Assembly (NCBI RefSeq): GCF_016863095.1
Contig: NZ_BOOF01000010.1
Span: forward strand, 62,001 to 126,000
DNA length: 64,000 nucleotides
Direction: 5' to 3'
Source: Microbispora siamensis
GTDB lineage: Bacteria > Actinomycetota > Actinomycetes > Streptosporangiales > Streptosporangiaceae
A program made the translations under genes and the position numbers. Every line of letters starts with the position of its first letter. The first letter of the stretch is position 1. Under the pieces are notes generated by a model, which made no database searches, had not been told where the DNA came from, and saw only the letters and a program-made list of their open reading frames with translations. Shown one piece after another: positions 15,315 to 24,521 of this stretch.

Positions 15315-18300
15315 GTGTCCGTTGACGTCTCGGTCCAGCCGCGGGAGCCCGGTCCCACCCGGGAGGGGGTGACCCGCACGCCAGGGGAGACCGCCGGGGC
15401 CGCGGAGACGGTCCCCGCCGCTCTTCCCGCACCGCCGGGCCGGGGGCTGCGGCACCGGCTCCGGCTGCTGGCGGGCTGCCTGCTGCTCGCGGCCGTCGCC
15501 TTCAACACCGCGCCCGGCGCGGTGATCTCCGAGACCAAGCTCGACATGGCGGTGAACCCCCTGGGGTTCCTCTCGCGCGCGCTGCACCTGTGGGATCCGG
15601 CCTACTTCGGCCACCTGCAGAACCAGGCGTACGGCTATCTCTTCCCGATGGGGCCGTTCTACGCGCTCTTCCGGGCCATGGACATGCCCGCCTGGGACAT
15701 CCAGCGGCTCTGGATGTCGCTCGTGCTGTGCGCGGCGTTCCTCGGGACCGAGCGGCTGGCCCGGGCGATGGCAATCGGCTCGCCCGGCACCCGGATCCTC
15801 GGCGCGCTCGCCTACGCCCTCGCCCCGCACGCGCTGGCCCTGATCGGGATCAACTCCTCGGAGTTCCAGCCGAGCGCCGTGCTGCCGTGGGTGCTGCTGC
15901 CGCTGGTGAAGGGCACGCGGGAGGGGACGAGCCCGCGCCGGGCCGCCGCGCTGTCGGCCGCCGCGTTCCTGTTCGCGGGCGGCGTCAACGCGGCGGCCGA
16001 GCTGGCCGTGCTCGTCGTGCCGCTCCTCTACCTGCTCACCCGCCGCCACGGCGGGCGTACGTGGGCACTGCTCGGCTGGTGGCTGCTGTTCGTCGGCCTC
16101 GTGTCGATGTGGTGGCTCGTCCCGCTGCTGCTGCTCGGGCGCTACATCTTCTCGTTCCTGCCGTTCATCGAGACGGCCTCGGCGACCACCAGCGTCACCT
16201 CACTGGTGAACGCCCTGCGCGGCACGTCGAGCTGGATCTCGTTCCTGCCGGTGGACGGGCAGCCGTGGCTGCCGGCGGCCTACGACCAGGCGACCGTGCC
16301 GTGGCTGGTCGCCGCGACGGCGCTGGTCGCCGGACTCGGGCTGACCGGCGTCGTCCGCAGGGCAACCCCCGAGCGGACGTTCCTGGTCCTGAGCGTGATC
16401 GCGGGCCTGCTGATCGTCACCGCGGGCCACGCGGGCGACCTCGCCCACCCCTGGACCGGCCAGGTGAGGGACCTGCTCGACGGGCCGCTCGCGCCCTTCC
16501 GCAACCTGCACAAGTTCGACGCGCTGATCCGGCTGCCGCTGGCGCTCGGCCTGGCCGCGCTTCCGGTCGCGGGACCGGTGCGCCTGCGCAGGCCGGTCAC
16601 CGCGGTGGCGGCCGGGCTGCTCGCGCTCACGCTCGTGCCGGTCGGGACGGCCGGGGTGACCGCCCGCGGCTCCTTCGCGGACCTCCCCGCCTACTGGCGG
16701 CAGGCGGCGGACTGGCTGAACCGCAACGCGGGCGACGGCATGGTGCTCGCCATGCCCGGCTCGGCGCGCGGCGAGTACCTGTGGGGCCGCCCGCTCGACG
16801 AGCCCATGCAGTCGCTGCTCACCGTGCGCTGGGCCACCCACGCCAACGTGCCGTGGGGATCGCCCGGCCTGGCCCGGATCGTGCAGGCGGTGGACGAGCG
16901 CTTCGCCACCGGGCACGGCTCGCCCGGCCTGACCGAGGCCCTGCGCCGCGCCGGGGTGACCTACCTGCTCATCCGCAACGACCTGGTCAGGGAGACGCTC
17001 GGGACCGCCTGGCCCGCCCGGGTGCACCAGACCCTGCAGGACTCCGGGCTGTCCAGGACCGCCGAGTTCGGGCCGCTGGTCGGCCTGACCGCGAACGGCA
17101 CCGCCTCGGGCTGGCTCGACCAGCCCTACCCGGCGCTGGAGGTCTACAAGATCCCCGGAACGGCCCCGCTCGCCTCGACCGTGCCCCGCGCAGGCACGCT
17201 GCACGTGGAGGGCGCTCCCGAGGCCGTGCTCGACATGGCCGAGGAGGGACTGCTCACCGGCGACCGCCCGGTGCTCGTGGGAGACGAGCCGGGCGCGGCG
17301 GCGATCCCCGCCCGCGACACGATCCTCACCGACACCCTGCGCAAACGGGACATCGTGTTCGGTGACGTACGGCGCATCGCGTCGGCCACGCTGCCGGACA
17401 ACCAGGACCCTGTCACCACCGACCTCACCGATCCGGCCTGGTCGGCGGCCACCTCGACCGCCCGCTACCTCGACGTGAAGGACGTCACCGCCTCGTCGGC
17501 CGACTCCGCCGTCACGGCCGCCGTGGGCCAGCGCGACCCGGGGCGGCAGCCGTACGCCGCGCTCGACGAGGACCCGCGCACGGGGTGGCGGTCGGACGGC
17601 TGGAACGGCGCGGTCGGGGAGTGGCTCGAAGTCCGCTTCACCGGCCAGGTGGACCTGACCGAGATCTCGGCGGCCTTCGAGCAGGGGGCGATCGGCCCGC
17701 CGGTGACCGAGGTCGCGCTGGAGACCGAGCGCGGTGTCAGCCGAGCGGCGGTGGCGTGGACCGACGCGCTCCAGCCGCTGCGCCCGGTGCCGGGGAAGAG
17801 CTCGTGGCTGCGGATCCGGGTGACCAGGCTCGCGTACGAGCCGAAAACCGCGCTCGGCAGCCGGGTCGGCATCACCGACCTGCGCATCCCCGGCGTGCGG
17901 GCGGTACGCACGATCTCGGTGCCGGACACATCCGACACGGGCACCGGCACGGGCGACCCGGGCGCCGTGCTGCTCACCAAGCAGGGGGACGCCGACGCGT
18001 GCATGCGGGGCTCGGTCACCTGGACCTGCTCCTCCCGGCTGCAGATCCTCGGGGAGGACGGCTACGGGTTCGACCGGCTCATCCCGGTGGCGCGCGACGG
18101 CGTGCGCACGGTGCGCGGGCAGGCCGTGCTCACCGATCCGAAGGCGGCGGATCTGATCACCACGCTGCCGAACCAGTATCCGCACGTCAGCGCGTCGTCC
18201 ACGGCGACCGAGCACGGGGCCGTGCTGGGCCGCCAGGCGATGGACGGCGACCCCTCGACGCTGTGGTACGCCCAGCCGTTCGACCGGCGTCCGACGCTGT

Positions 18301-19469
18301 CGATCGACCTGGGCAGGACCCGGACGTTCTCCCGGATCCGGGTGCTGTTCCCCGACTCGGCGCAGGGCATCCCGCCGGTGAAGCTCACGCTGCGCGCCGG
18401 AGAGCGAGCGGTGCAGGGGTGGGTGGACCGCGACGGCGTGTTCACGTTCCCCGCGCTGAAGACGCGGAAGTTCACCATCGAGTTCACCGCGCCCGCCTCC
18501 CGCGCGATCGAGGTGGCCGAGATCGCCATCCCCGGGGTGAAGCCCCTCGGCGGCCTCGGCGCCATCCCGCTGCGGCTGCCCTGCGGCTACGGCCCGACGC
18601 TGCGGGTGGACGGCGACGACGTGCCGACCCGGGTGGTCGGCGGCACGCTCGACGACGTGCTCAACGGCCGTCCGCTGACCTACTCCGGGTGCGCGCCCGT
18701 GCACCTGACCGAGGGCCGCAGCCGGGTCAGCGTGGCGCCGAGCGACGCCTTCCGCGTGCGCTCGGTGGTGCTGGACGACGGAGCCGGAACCGGCCGCGCG
18801 GCGGTGACGGCGACCCCCGCCACGGTGACGTCGTGGGGGCCGCAGGAGCGCCGTCTCCGGGTCACCGCCGCCGCGCCCTCCTACCTGGTGGTCAACGAGA
18901 ACTACAACGCCGGCTGGCAGGCGTACCTCGACGGCGCGCGGCTGACCCCGGCACGGCTCGACGGCTGGCGGCAGGCCTGGGAACTGCCGGCCGGCGGCGG
19001 CGAGGTGGTGCTGCGCTACGAGCCCGACCCGGCCTACCGCATCGCGCTGCTCGCCGGGCTGGGCCTGGCCCTCGTGGTGGTGGCCCTGGCGCTGGTGCGC
19101 GGCCGGTCGCGGCTGCGCGCCGTGGGACCGGGCCGCGTCCGCGCGCCCTGGGTGTGGATCGCGGCGCCGCTCGCCGGACTGTGGGCCGGGGGCGTGGCGG
19201 GCGCGGTCGTCGTCGCCGCCGCGCTGGCGGCGTTCCTGTGGCTGCGCGGGATCGCCGGCGCCCAGCACGCCGGTCCGAGCCGCCTGCGGGCCTTCGCCCG
19301 TCACGCCGCCTCCGCGTGGGTGGCGCTCGTCGCGCTCGGCCTCGCCGGGCTCGCCCAGGCCGCCGGGCAGGGCCTGGCCGCCGACGTGCTCTGCCTCGTC
19401 GTGCTCGCCCGGCTGCTGGCCGCCGTACGAGACGGTGCCGTCCGCGACCAGGCGGGGGTAGGCCGATGA
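15315..19469 (+). CDS. aftD: AftD-like alpha-(1->3)-arabinofuranosyltransferase
   Basis: 1384 residues from GTG 15315, eight bases after the GT4 stop. Residues 45-690 form a GT-C membrane domain; the first loop (SETKLDMAVNPLGFLSRALHLWDPAYFGHLQNQAYGYLFP, 72-111) closely follows mycobacterial AftD, including the catalytic acidic residue in TKLD. Two discoidin-like F5/8-type modules follow at about 720-860 and 955-1085, then a beta-rich region and C-terminal helices at about 1237-1380. The enzyme adds arabinofuranose from decaprenyl-phosphoryl-arabinose to envelope arabinan outside the membrane. The donor-forming genes ubiA-dprE1-dprE2 lie 6 kb downstream. Length matches AftD (about 1400). The last codon overlaps the DUF3068 gene by ATGA. 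Confidence 0.9.
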   Translation: MSVDVSVQPREPGPTREGVTRTPGETAGAAETVPAALPAPPGRGLRHRLRLLAGCLLLAAVAFNTAPGAVISETKLDMAVNPLGFLSRALHLWDPAYFGHLQNQAYGYLFPMGPFYALFRAMDMPAWDIQRLWMSLVLCAAFLGTERLARAMAIGSPGTRILGALAYALAPHALALIGINSSEFQPSAVLPWVLLPLVKGTREGTSPRRAAALSAAAFLFAGGVNAAAELAVLVVPLLYLLTRRHGGRTWALLGWWLLFVGLVSMWWLVPLLLLGRYIFSFLPFIETASATTSVTSLVNALRGTSSWISFLPVDGQPWLPAAYDQATVPWLVAATALVAGLGLTGVVRRATPERTFLVLSVIAGLLIVTAGHAGDLAHPWTGQVRDLLDGPLAPFRNLHKFDALIRLPLALGLAALPVAGPVRLRRPVTAVAAGLLALTLVPVGTAGVTARGSFADLPAYWRQAADWLNRNAGDGMVLAMPGSARGEYLWGRPLDEPMQSLLTVRWATHANVPWGSPGLARIVQAVDERFATGHGSPGLTEALRRAGVTYLLIRNDLVRETLGTAWPARVHQTLQDSGLSRTAEFGPLVGLTANGTASGWLDQPYPALEVYKIPGTAPLASTVPRAGTLHVEGAPEAVLDMAEEGLLTGDRPVLVGDEPGAAAIPARDTILTDTLRKRDIVFGDVRRIASATLPDNQDPVTTDLTDPAWSAATSTARYLDVKDVTASSADSAVTAAVGQRDPGRQPYAALDEDPRTGWRSDGWNGAVGEWLEVRFTGQVDLTEISAAFEQGAIGPPVTEVALETERGVSRAAVAWTDALQPLRPVPGKSSWLRIRVTRLAYEPKTALGSRVGITDLRIPGVRAVRTISVPDTSDTGTGTGDPGAVLLTKQGDADACMRGSVTWTCSSRLQILGEDGYGFDRLIPVARDGVRTVRGQAVLTDPKAADLITTLPNQYPHVSASSTATEHGAVLGRQAMDGDPSTLWYAQPFDRRPTLSIDLGRTRTFSRIRVLFPDSAQGIPPVKLTLRAGERAVQGWVDRDGVFTFPALKTRKFTIEFTAPASRAIEVAEIAIPGVKPLGGLGAIPLRLPCGYGPTLRVDGDDVPTRVVGGTLDDVLNGRPLTYSGCAPVHLTEGRSRVSVAPSDAFRVRSVVLDDGAGTGRAAVTATPATVTSWGPQERRLRVTAAAPSYLVVNENYNAGWQAYLDGARLTPARLDGWRQAWELPAGGGEVVLRYEPDPAYRIALLAGLGLALVVVALALVRGRSRLRAVGPGRVRAPWVWIAAPLAGLWAGGVAGAVVVAAALAAFLWLRGIAGAQHAGPSRLRAFARHAASAWVALVALGLAGLAQAAGQGLAADVLCLVVLARLLAAVRDGAVRDQAGVGR

Positions 19470-20461
19470 CGGGCGCGTTCGTGCGGCTTCGGCGCACGCT
19501 CCTCCTGGCGGGCATCGCCTTCCTGATCACCGTGGGGGCGCTGTTCCACTTCTACGTCTATCCGCGGACCACGGTCCTGCCGCTGGAGCAGACGCGCGTC
19601 CAGCGGCTCGTCTCGCCCTCGGCCACCTACCTCGACACCGCCACCTTCCGCCTGCACAGGAACGTGCCGGTGCAGAACACGGTGGCCGTCTACGGCGATC
19701 CGCAGGCGGGTGACGACCGTACGGCCGTCTGGGTGGAGTTCTCCTCGCTCGACACCCGGGACGGCGAGCGCGTCGACTACCACGAGCGCCGCACGGCCTT
19801 CGACCGGCGGACCGGCCTGGCCGTCGAGTGCTGCGGGGAGTACGTCGACGACGACCCCGGCGTACGGCAGACCGGGCTGGCCTTCCGCCTGCCCGCCGGG
19901 GCCGAGCCGCGCTCGTACACCATGTTCGACCCGGTGCTGCGGCGGGAGGCCCCGATGCGGTTCGAGCGCGAGGAGACCGTCGAGGGCGTGCCGACCTACC
20001 GCTACACCTACTCGGCCGGCCCGGTGAAGACGGCCGACCTGCCCGGCCCGGTGCCCGGCACGACGGTCGGAATGCCGGACGAGGAGCGGGTCGCCGTGGC
20101 GAGGTACACCGAGATCACCCGCACGATCTGGGTCGAGCCGGAGAGCGGGCTGACCGTGCGCACCCAGGAGCGGCGGCGCGACACCCTGCGCACGCCCGAC
20201 CAGGTCGAGCGGCAGGTCGCCTTCGACGCCGACCTGACGACGAGCGGCGCCGAGGTGCGCGCCTTCGCGGACGAGGCGGCCAGGTTCCGCCGGTGGATCC
20301 TGCTGACGCGCGAGTGGATCCCGCTGGCGTGCGGCCTGCTCGCCGCCGTGCTCGCCGTGGTGCTCGCCGTCGTCTCCCGGGTCGCGACCCGGCCGGGGAG
20401 GTCAGCGGCGGCGCAGCACCAGCAGCAGGTTCCAGGTCACGATCTCGCGAACGCCGGGTAG
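19466..20461 (+). CDS. DUF3068 membrane-anchored protein (Rv0227c-like), copy 1
   Basis: 331 residues; ATG at 19466 overlaps the aftD stop (ATGA), so the two are translationally coupled. One N-terminal helix (residues 8-30), a large external domain with the family's CCG element (AVECCGEYVDDD) and HxxxYP-like strands, and a C-terminal helix near residues 275-300 give the DUF3068 layout (also annotated as porin PorA family). The exact role is unknown, but the family travels with arabinan and mycomembrane genes. A second copy lies at 24522-25451. The 3' end overlaps the convergent methyltransferase by 60 bases. Confidence 0.85.
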   Translation: MTGAFVRLRRTLLLAGIAFLITVGALFHFYVYPRTTVLPLEQTRVQRLVSPSATYLDTATFRLHRNVPVQNTVAVYGDPQAGDDRTAVWVEFSSLDTRDGERVDYHERRTAFDRRTGLAVECCGEYVDDDPGVRQTGLAFRLPAGAEPRSYTMFDPVLRREAPMRFEREETVEGVPTYRYTYSAGPVKTADLPGPVPGTTVGMPDEERVAVARYTEITRTIWVEPESGLTVRTQERRRDTLRTPDQVERQVAFDADLTTSGAEVRAFADEAARFRRWILLTREWIPLACGLLAAVLAVVLAVVSRVATRPGRSAAAQHQQQVPGHDLANAG

Positions 20462-21139
20462 ATGGATCACCGGGGTCGCCCAGCGAGGGTGGTAGCGCGG
20501 CAGGGCGTCGACGAGGTCGGCGCCGGGATGCCGCCTGGCCCACGCGAGCGCCCGGGCCACCGAGACGGCGTACAGGCTCGTGCCGTACACGTTCTTGGGG
20601 GAGCGGCCGTGGCGGCGCGCGTAGCGGCGTGCGGCGTGGTGCCCGCCCAGGTAGTGCCACGGCGAGGTCTCGTGGCCGCCCCAGGGCGACAGCCAGTTGG
20701 TGAACGACAGGTAGACGATGCCGCCCGGCCGGGTCACCCGCACCATCTCGTCGCCCATCCGCCACGGATCGGGCACGTGCTCCAGCACGTTGGAGGAGAA
20801 GCAGACGTCGACGGAGCCGGTCTTCAGCGGCAGGTCGAGGGCGCTGCCGAGCACCGCGCCGTCGGGGATGGCGCCGGTGCGGGCGCTCATCTCCCCGGCG
20901 TCGCAGTCGACGCACACCGGCCGCGCGCCCACGGCGCGCAGCGCGTCGGTGAAGTAGCCGGGCCCGCCGCCGACGTCCGCGACGAGCGCGCCGTCGAGGT
21001 CGGCGTACGCCGCGAGCTGGGCGACGGTGTCACGGGCGAGCAGGCCGTAGAAGAAGTCGGGGTCGGTCTGCTCCTTGCGGAAGGCGCTGAACAGGCGAAT
21101 CGAACGGGCCAGGTCGGCGCGGAACGGCTCGGCGTGCAC
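20402..21139 (-). CDS. Class I SAM-dependent methyltransferase (Rv0224c-like)
   Basis: 245 residues from GTG 21139, supported by AGGAGAGG six bases upstream; an upstream ATG at 21172 would add 11 residues. SAM-binding motif I is VADVGGGPGYFTDAL, followed by the acidic VDCD, then LGSALDLPL and the FSSNVLEHVPDP post-motif. The C-terminal half (SLYAVSVARALAWARRHPGADLVDALPRYHPRW) matches the M. tuberculosis Rv0224c type. It probably methylates a sugar or lipid carrier intermediate of the envelope glycan. It lies convergent to DUF3068 copy 1 and divergent from the membrane protein at 21210. Confidence 0.87.
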   Translation of the reverse strand: MHAEPFRADLARSIRLFSAFRKEQTDPDFFYGLLARDTVAQLAAYADLDGALVADVGGGPGYFTDALRAVGARPVCVDCDAGEMSARTGAIPDGAVLGSALDLPLKTGSVDVCFSSNVLEHVPDPWRMGDEMVRVTRPGGIVYLSFTNWLSPWGGHETSPWHYLGGHHAARRYARRHGRSPKNVYGTSLYAVSVARALAWARRHPGADLVDALPRYHPRWATPVIHLPGVREIVTWNLLLVLRRR

Positions 21140-21209
21140 GACGTCCCTCTCCTGTCGGGTGCGCCGGAGCATAACACCCCCTTTGTCCCACGGCGCTGGG
21201 AGAATCCCG

Positions 21210-23210
21210 ATGACTCAGATCGTGCGTACCGGACGGCCCGGCATCGCGCTGCCGGCATGGCGGGCGAGCCTGGCGAATCCCGTAATGATCGCGGCGGTCC
21301 TGCTGGTCGTGGCGTCGCTGGCGGTCCGGATCCCCGTCCTGACGTCCTCCTCCTTCGTCGAGGACGACTTCCTGTTCGTGGGTGACGCCTACGAGCACTC
21401 CCTCACGTTCGACTTCCTGTTCCGCGTCCACAAGGGCCACCTGATGCCGGGGGCACTCGGGCTCACCTGGGTGCTGTCGCGGCTGTCGCCGTACGACTGG
21501 CTGCTGGTCTCGGCGGTCACGTTCGCGGTCCAGGCGGCCGTGGCGGTCATGCTGCTGCGGCTGCTCGTGCGGCTGTTCGGCACGCGGCCCGGGATCCTGC
21601 TGCCGCTCACCTTCGCCCTGTTCTCGCCGCTGACGGTGCCGGCCTTCGGCTGGTGGTCGGCCGCGATCAACGCGGTGCCGCTCCAGTTCACGATGGTCAT
21701 GGCCCTGGCGGCCCAGGTCAGGTGGGCCGGGGAGGGCGGGGCGCGGCACGCCCGGTGGGCCTTCTACTGGGTCCTGGCCGGCATGGCGTTCAGCACGAAG
21801 GGAGTCTTCGTCCCGTTCCTGCTGTTCGCGCTCACCACGTCGCACCTGCGGCCGTGGGCGGGCCCGTGGATCGCGCTCATGCTGCGCGAGCTGCGCTCCC
21901 ACTGGCGCCTGTGGGGCTCGTACGTGCTGCTGATGGGCGGATACGCGGCGCTGTACCTGGCCCGCCGCGGCACCGCGCCGGGTGAGGGCGCGGCCGTCCC
22001 CGCGCCGGGCAACGCGGCGGACCTGCTGGGCCGCCTGCTCGGCCAGGTCTTCCCGGCCGGGGTGGTCGGCGGGCCGCTGACGTGGGGCCCGGTGCTGCCC
22101 AACGGCGGTCTTGCCGACCCCAGCCCGCTGCTGGTGGCCGCCGGATGGGCCGTGCTCGCCGCCCTGGTGGTCGGCACCGTGCTGTGGCGGCGGCGGGCCG
22201 CGCGCGCCTGGCTGATCCTGGCGGGCTATCTGGTGGCCGCGGACGGCGTGCCCACGGCGATCGCGCGGGGCACCGGGCTCACCCAGGTCGTCGGCTCGGA
22301 GACCCGCTACGTCGCGGACGCCGCGATCGTGCTCGCGGTCTGCCTGGGGCTCGCGCTGCTGCCCCTCCGGGACGAGGCCGAGCCCTACCGGCGGCCGGTT
22401 CCCGCAGGGAGCGGGCTGCCGACGGCGGCGGGGCTGCTCGCGGGCGCCTACCTCGCGATGTCGATCGTGTCGATCCAGAACTACCGCGACACGCTGTCGG
22501 GAGACCGGGTGCGGGCCTACCTGGCCGCCGTACGGGCCTCCCTCGCCAAGGCGCCGGACACGGCCGTGATCTACTCCAGCCCGCTTCCCGAGGACATCGT
22601 GCTGCCGTGGAACGGCAACCGCAGGCTCAGCCACCACCTGCTGGCCCCGCTCGCGCGCCCCGCGCTGCGCGCCCGGATGCGCGTGCCCGAGCCGTCGGAG
22701 CACGCGCTCGTCTTCGACGGCAAGGGCAGGCTCGCGCCGGCCGAGGTGAAGGCGTCGATCGGGGTGGTGCCGCCGGGTGAACGCCCGTGCTTCCCGCTCC
22801 TCGGCGACGCGATCTTCTTTCCCGACGTCGTGTCCTTCGGCGGGCCGGGGCCGGTCGCCGGGCTGGCCTACACCGCCAAGCGCGCCGGCACCGGCAGCTA
22901 CGAGATGAGCGGGCAGCGGGGGCAACTGCGGTTCCACGCCACCGGATCCGGTGGCGCGCTGGTGGAGTTCCCCGTCACGGCCATCGGCAAGGGGCTGCTG
23001 ATCCGGCTGGACGACCCGGCCGCGGTCTGCCTGAAGGGCTTCGCCTACGGCGACCCCGTGCCCGGCGCGCCCGCCCCTACGGCCGCGGCGACACCGCCGT
23101 CTCCGTCCCCGTCGCCCTCGGTGTCCCCGTCTCCGTCGGTGTCCCCTTCCGCGAAGAGGTCGCCAGGCGGGCGAGGCGCCTCGCCGGCTCCTCGACGAAG
23201 CGGTGGGTGA
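21210..23210 (+). CDS. Polytopic membrane protein with Ser/Pro-rich tail (GT-C-like, Rv0226c-like locus)
   Basis: 666 residues from ATG 21210 with GGGAG seven bases upstream. About ten membrane segments begin near residue 25. The first loop (SSSFVEDDFLFVGDAYEHSLTFDFLFRVHKGHLMPG) carries adjacent acidic residues as in GT-C glycosyltransferases. A soluble domain occupies residues 480-620. The last 45 residues are a PSPSPSVSP-type tail encoded by a DNA tandem repeat that also encodes the end of the convergent acyltransferase; the two genes overlap by 134 bases. A role in polymerising or flipping envelope glycan is inferred from context, not shown. Confidence 0.75.
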   Translation: MTQIVRTGRPGIALPAWRASLANPVMIAAVLLVVASLAVRIPVLTSSSFVEDDFLFVGDAYEHSLTFDFLFRVHKGHLMPGALGLTWVLSRLSPYDWLLVSAVTFAVQAAVAVMLLRLLVRLFGTRPGILLPLTFALFSPLTVPAFGWWSAAINAVPLQFTMVMALAAQVRWAGEGGARHARWAFYWVLAGMAFSTKGVFVPFLLFALTTSHLRPWAGPWIALMLRELRSHWRLWGSYVLLMGGYAALYLARRGTAPGEGAAVPAPGNAADLLGRLLGQVFPAGVVGGPLTWGPVLPNGGLADPSPLLVAAGWAVLAALVVGTVLWRRRAARAWLILAGYLVAADGVPTAIARGTGLTQVVGSETRYVADAAIVLAVCLGLALLPLRDEAEPYRRPVPAGSGLPTAAGLLAGAYLAMSIVSIQNYRDTLSGDRVRAYLAAVRASLAKAPDTAVIYSSPLPEDIVLPWNGNRRLSHHLLAPLARPALRARMRVPEPSEHALVFDGKGRLAPAEVKASIGVVPPGERPCFPLLGDAIFFPDVVSFGGPGPVAGLAYTAKRAGTGSYEMSGQRGQLRFHATGSGGALVEFPVTAIGKGLLIRLDDPAAVCLKGFAYGDPVPGAPAPTAAATPPSPSPSPSVSPSPSVSPSAKRSPGGRGASPAPRRSGG

Positions 23211-24414
23211 GCGTGGCGAGCAGCAGCGTGAGCGCGCCGACCACGACCAGGTTGCCGGCGAAGTTGCCGCTCCACGCCTGCTGCTCGGTGAAGTCGTACC
23301 AGAGATAGAGGGCCACGAACTGCCACAGGAACACGCCGTAGGACACCCGGCCGAGGAAGCGCATCACCCGGCTGCTCAGGAAGCGGCCGTACGGCGAGCC
23401 CTCGGCCGGAAGCAGCGCGGCCGGGGTCACCAGCCCGGCCGCCACGGTGGCGTACAGGGCCAGCTCCGACAGGTCGGCCCAGACGCCGTCCACGCCGCTG
23501 AAGCGCGTGCCGGTCAGCGGCGAGGCCGCCACGGCGTACGCGAGGGCGGCGACGAGCAGGAACGAGCCCGCCGACGCGCCCACGGCCCGGACGAACCGGT
23601 GTTCCGGGCCCTCGGGATCGCGTTCCTCACGCGCCCACTCGGAGACGACGGCCAGCGCCATGCCGACCGCGAAGAACACCCAGGCCCGGGGGAGCCAGGT
23701 GTTCAGGTAGGGCCGGTAGACGGGGAAGTAGGTGAGCAGCGCCCACACGAACGACGAGGCGGCGAGCACGGCGACGCCGGCCAGCAGCCGCCGGGCGCGG
23801 GTGTCGAGGCCGGGGCCGCCGCGCCGCGCGTACGCCGCCAGCGCGGCGGCGACCAGCGGCAGCAGCACGTAGAAGGCGGCCTCGACGCACAGGCTCCACA
23901 TCTGGGCAAGCCCGCGCGGCCCGAGGCCGAACCACCAGGGGTGGATCTCGTAGGTCTGGCCGAGCAGCAGCAGTTGCAGCCACGTTGTGACGTCGCCGAG
24001 GTGCGGCCCGGCCCACAGCACCATGGCCACGACCACGACCAGCCAGTACGCCGGGAGGATGCGCAGGGCGCGCTTGACCAGGTAGACGCGGGTGTCCGGG
24101 GGACGCTCGCCGAGCAGCGCGGCGCGCGCGTAGGGCCGGTAGAGAAGCAGGCCGGACAGCGCGAAGAAGATGGGGACCGCGACGTCCCCCCGGGCGAGCA
24201 GGCTGCTGAAGAAGTTGTCCCGCAGCGCCGCCGCCGACTCGATCGCGACGTGGAAGACGAGGACGGCGACGGCCGCCAGCGCTCGCACGCCGTCGAGGGC
24301 GTCCACATGTCCGGAGGGCACGTGACCGGAAAGCACGGGTGTGTCACGAACGGGTTGCGAACCGGCCGGTAACATGTCACGAGTCGCCGTCGAGCTAGAA
24401 CCTGTTTCGGTCAC
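23077..24414 (-). CDS. Membrane acyltransferase, Acyl_transf_3 / OafA-like (Rv0228-like)
   Basis: 445 residues from GTG 24414. The start of the domain (LDGVRALAAVAVLVFHVA) contains the family's catalytic His, and the RGDVAVPIFFALSGLLLYRPYARA segment is typical of OafA/NodX acyltransferases; about ten helices follow. It should O-acylate an envelope sugar. M. tuberculosis Rv0228 is the same type and sits in the corresponding cluster. The C-terminal 45 codons overlap the convergent membrane-protein gene; there the protein is low complexity (KGTPTETGTPRATGTETA) and probably unstructured. It is divergent from DUF3068 copy 2 across a 107-base shared promoter region. Confidence 0.88.
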   Translation of the reverse strand: MTETGSSSTATRDMLPAGSQPVRDTPVLSGHVPSGHVDALDGVRALAAVAVLVFHVAIESAAALRDNFFSSLLARGDVAVPIFFALSGLLLYRPYARAALLGERPPDTRVYLVKRALRILPAYWLVVVVAMVLWAGPHLGDVTTWLQLLLLGQTYEIHPWWFGLGPRGLAQMWSLCVEAAFYVLLPLVAAALAAYARRGGPGLDTRARRLLAGVAVLAASSFVWALLTYFPVYRPYLNTWLPRAWVFFAVGMALAVVSEWAREERDPEGPEHRFVRAVGASAGSFLLVAALAYAVAASPLTGTRFSGVDGVWADLSELALYATVAAGLVTPAALLPAEGSPYGRFLSSRVMRFLGRVSYGVFLWQFVALYLWYDFTEQQAWSGNFAGNLVVVGALTLLLATLTHRFVEEPARRLARLATSSRKGTPTETGTPRATGTETAVSPRP

Positions 24415-24521
24415 TTTTCCGCATCCCTCGTGACGTTGGTCACTGCCCCGTCTAACATACAGCGAAATAGGAACGTGTTTCAGGACAAATAGGCAGTAAC
24501 TGGCCTGCCCCAGGAGGAGCG

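Noticed and set aside
16200-19304. 1034-residue minus-strand frame opposite aftD
   Set aside because: Arg/Gly/His-rich composition with no motif, fully antisense to the AftD coding region; a GC-bias artefact.
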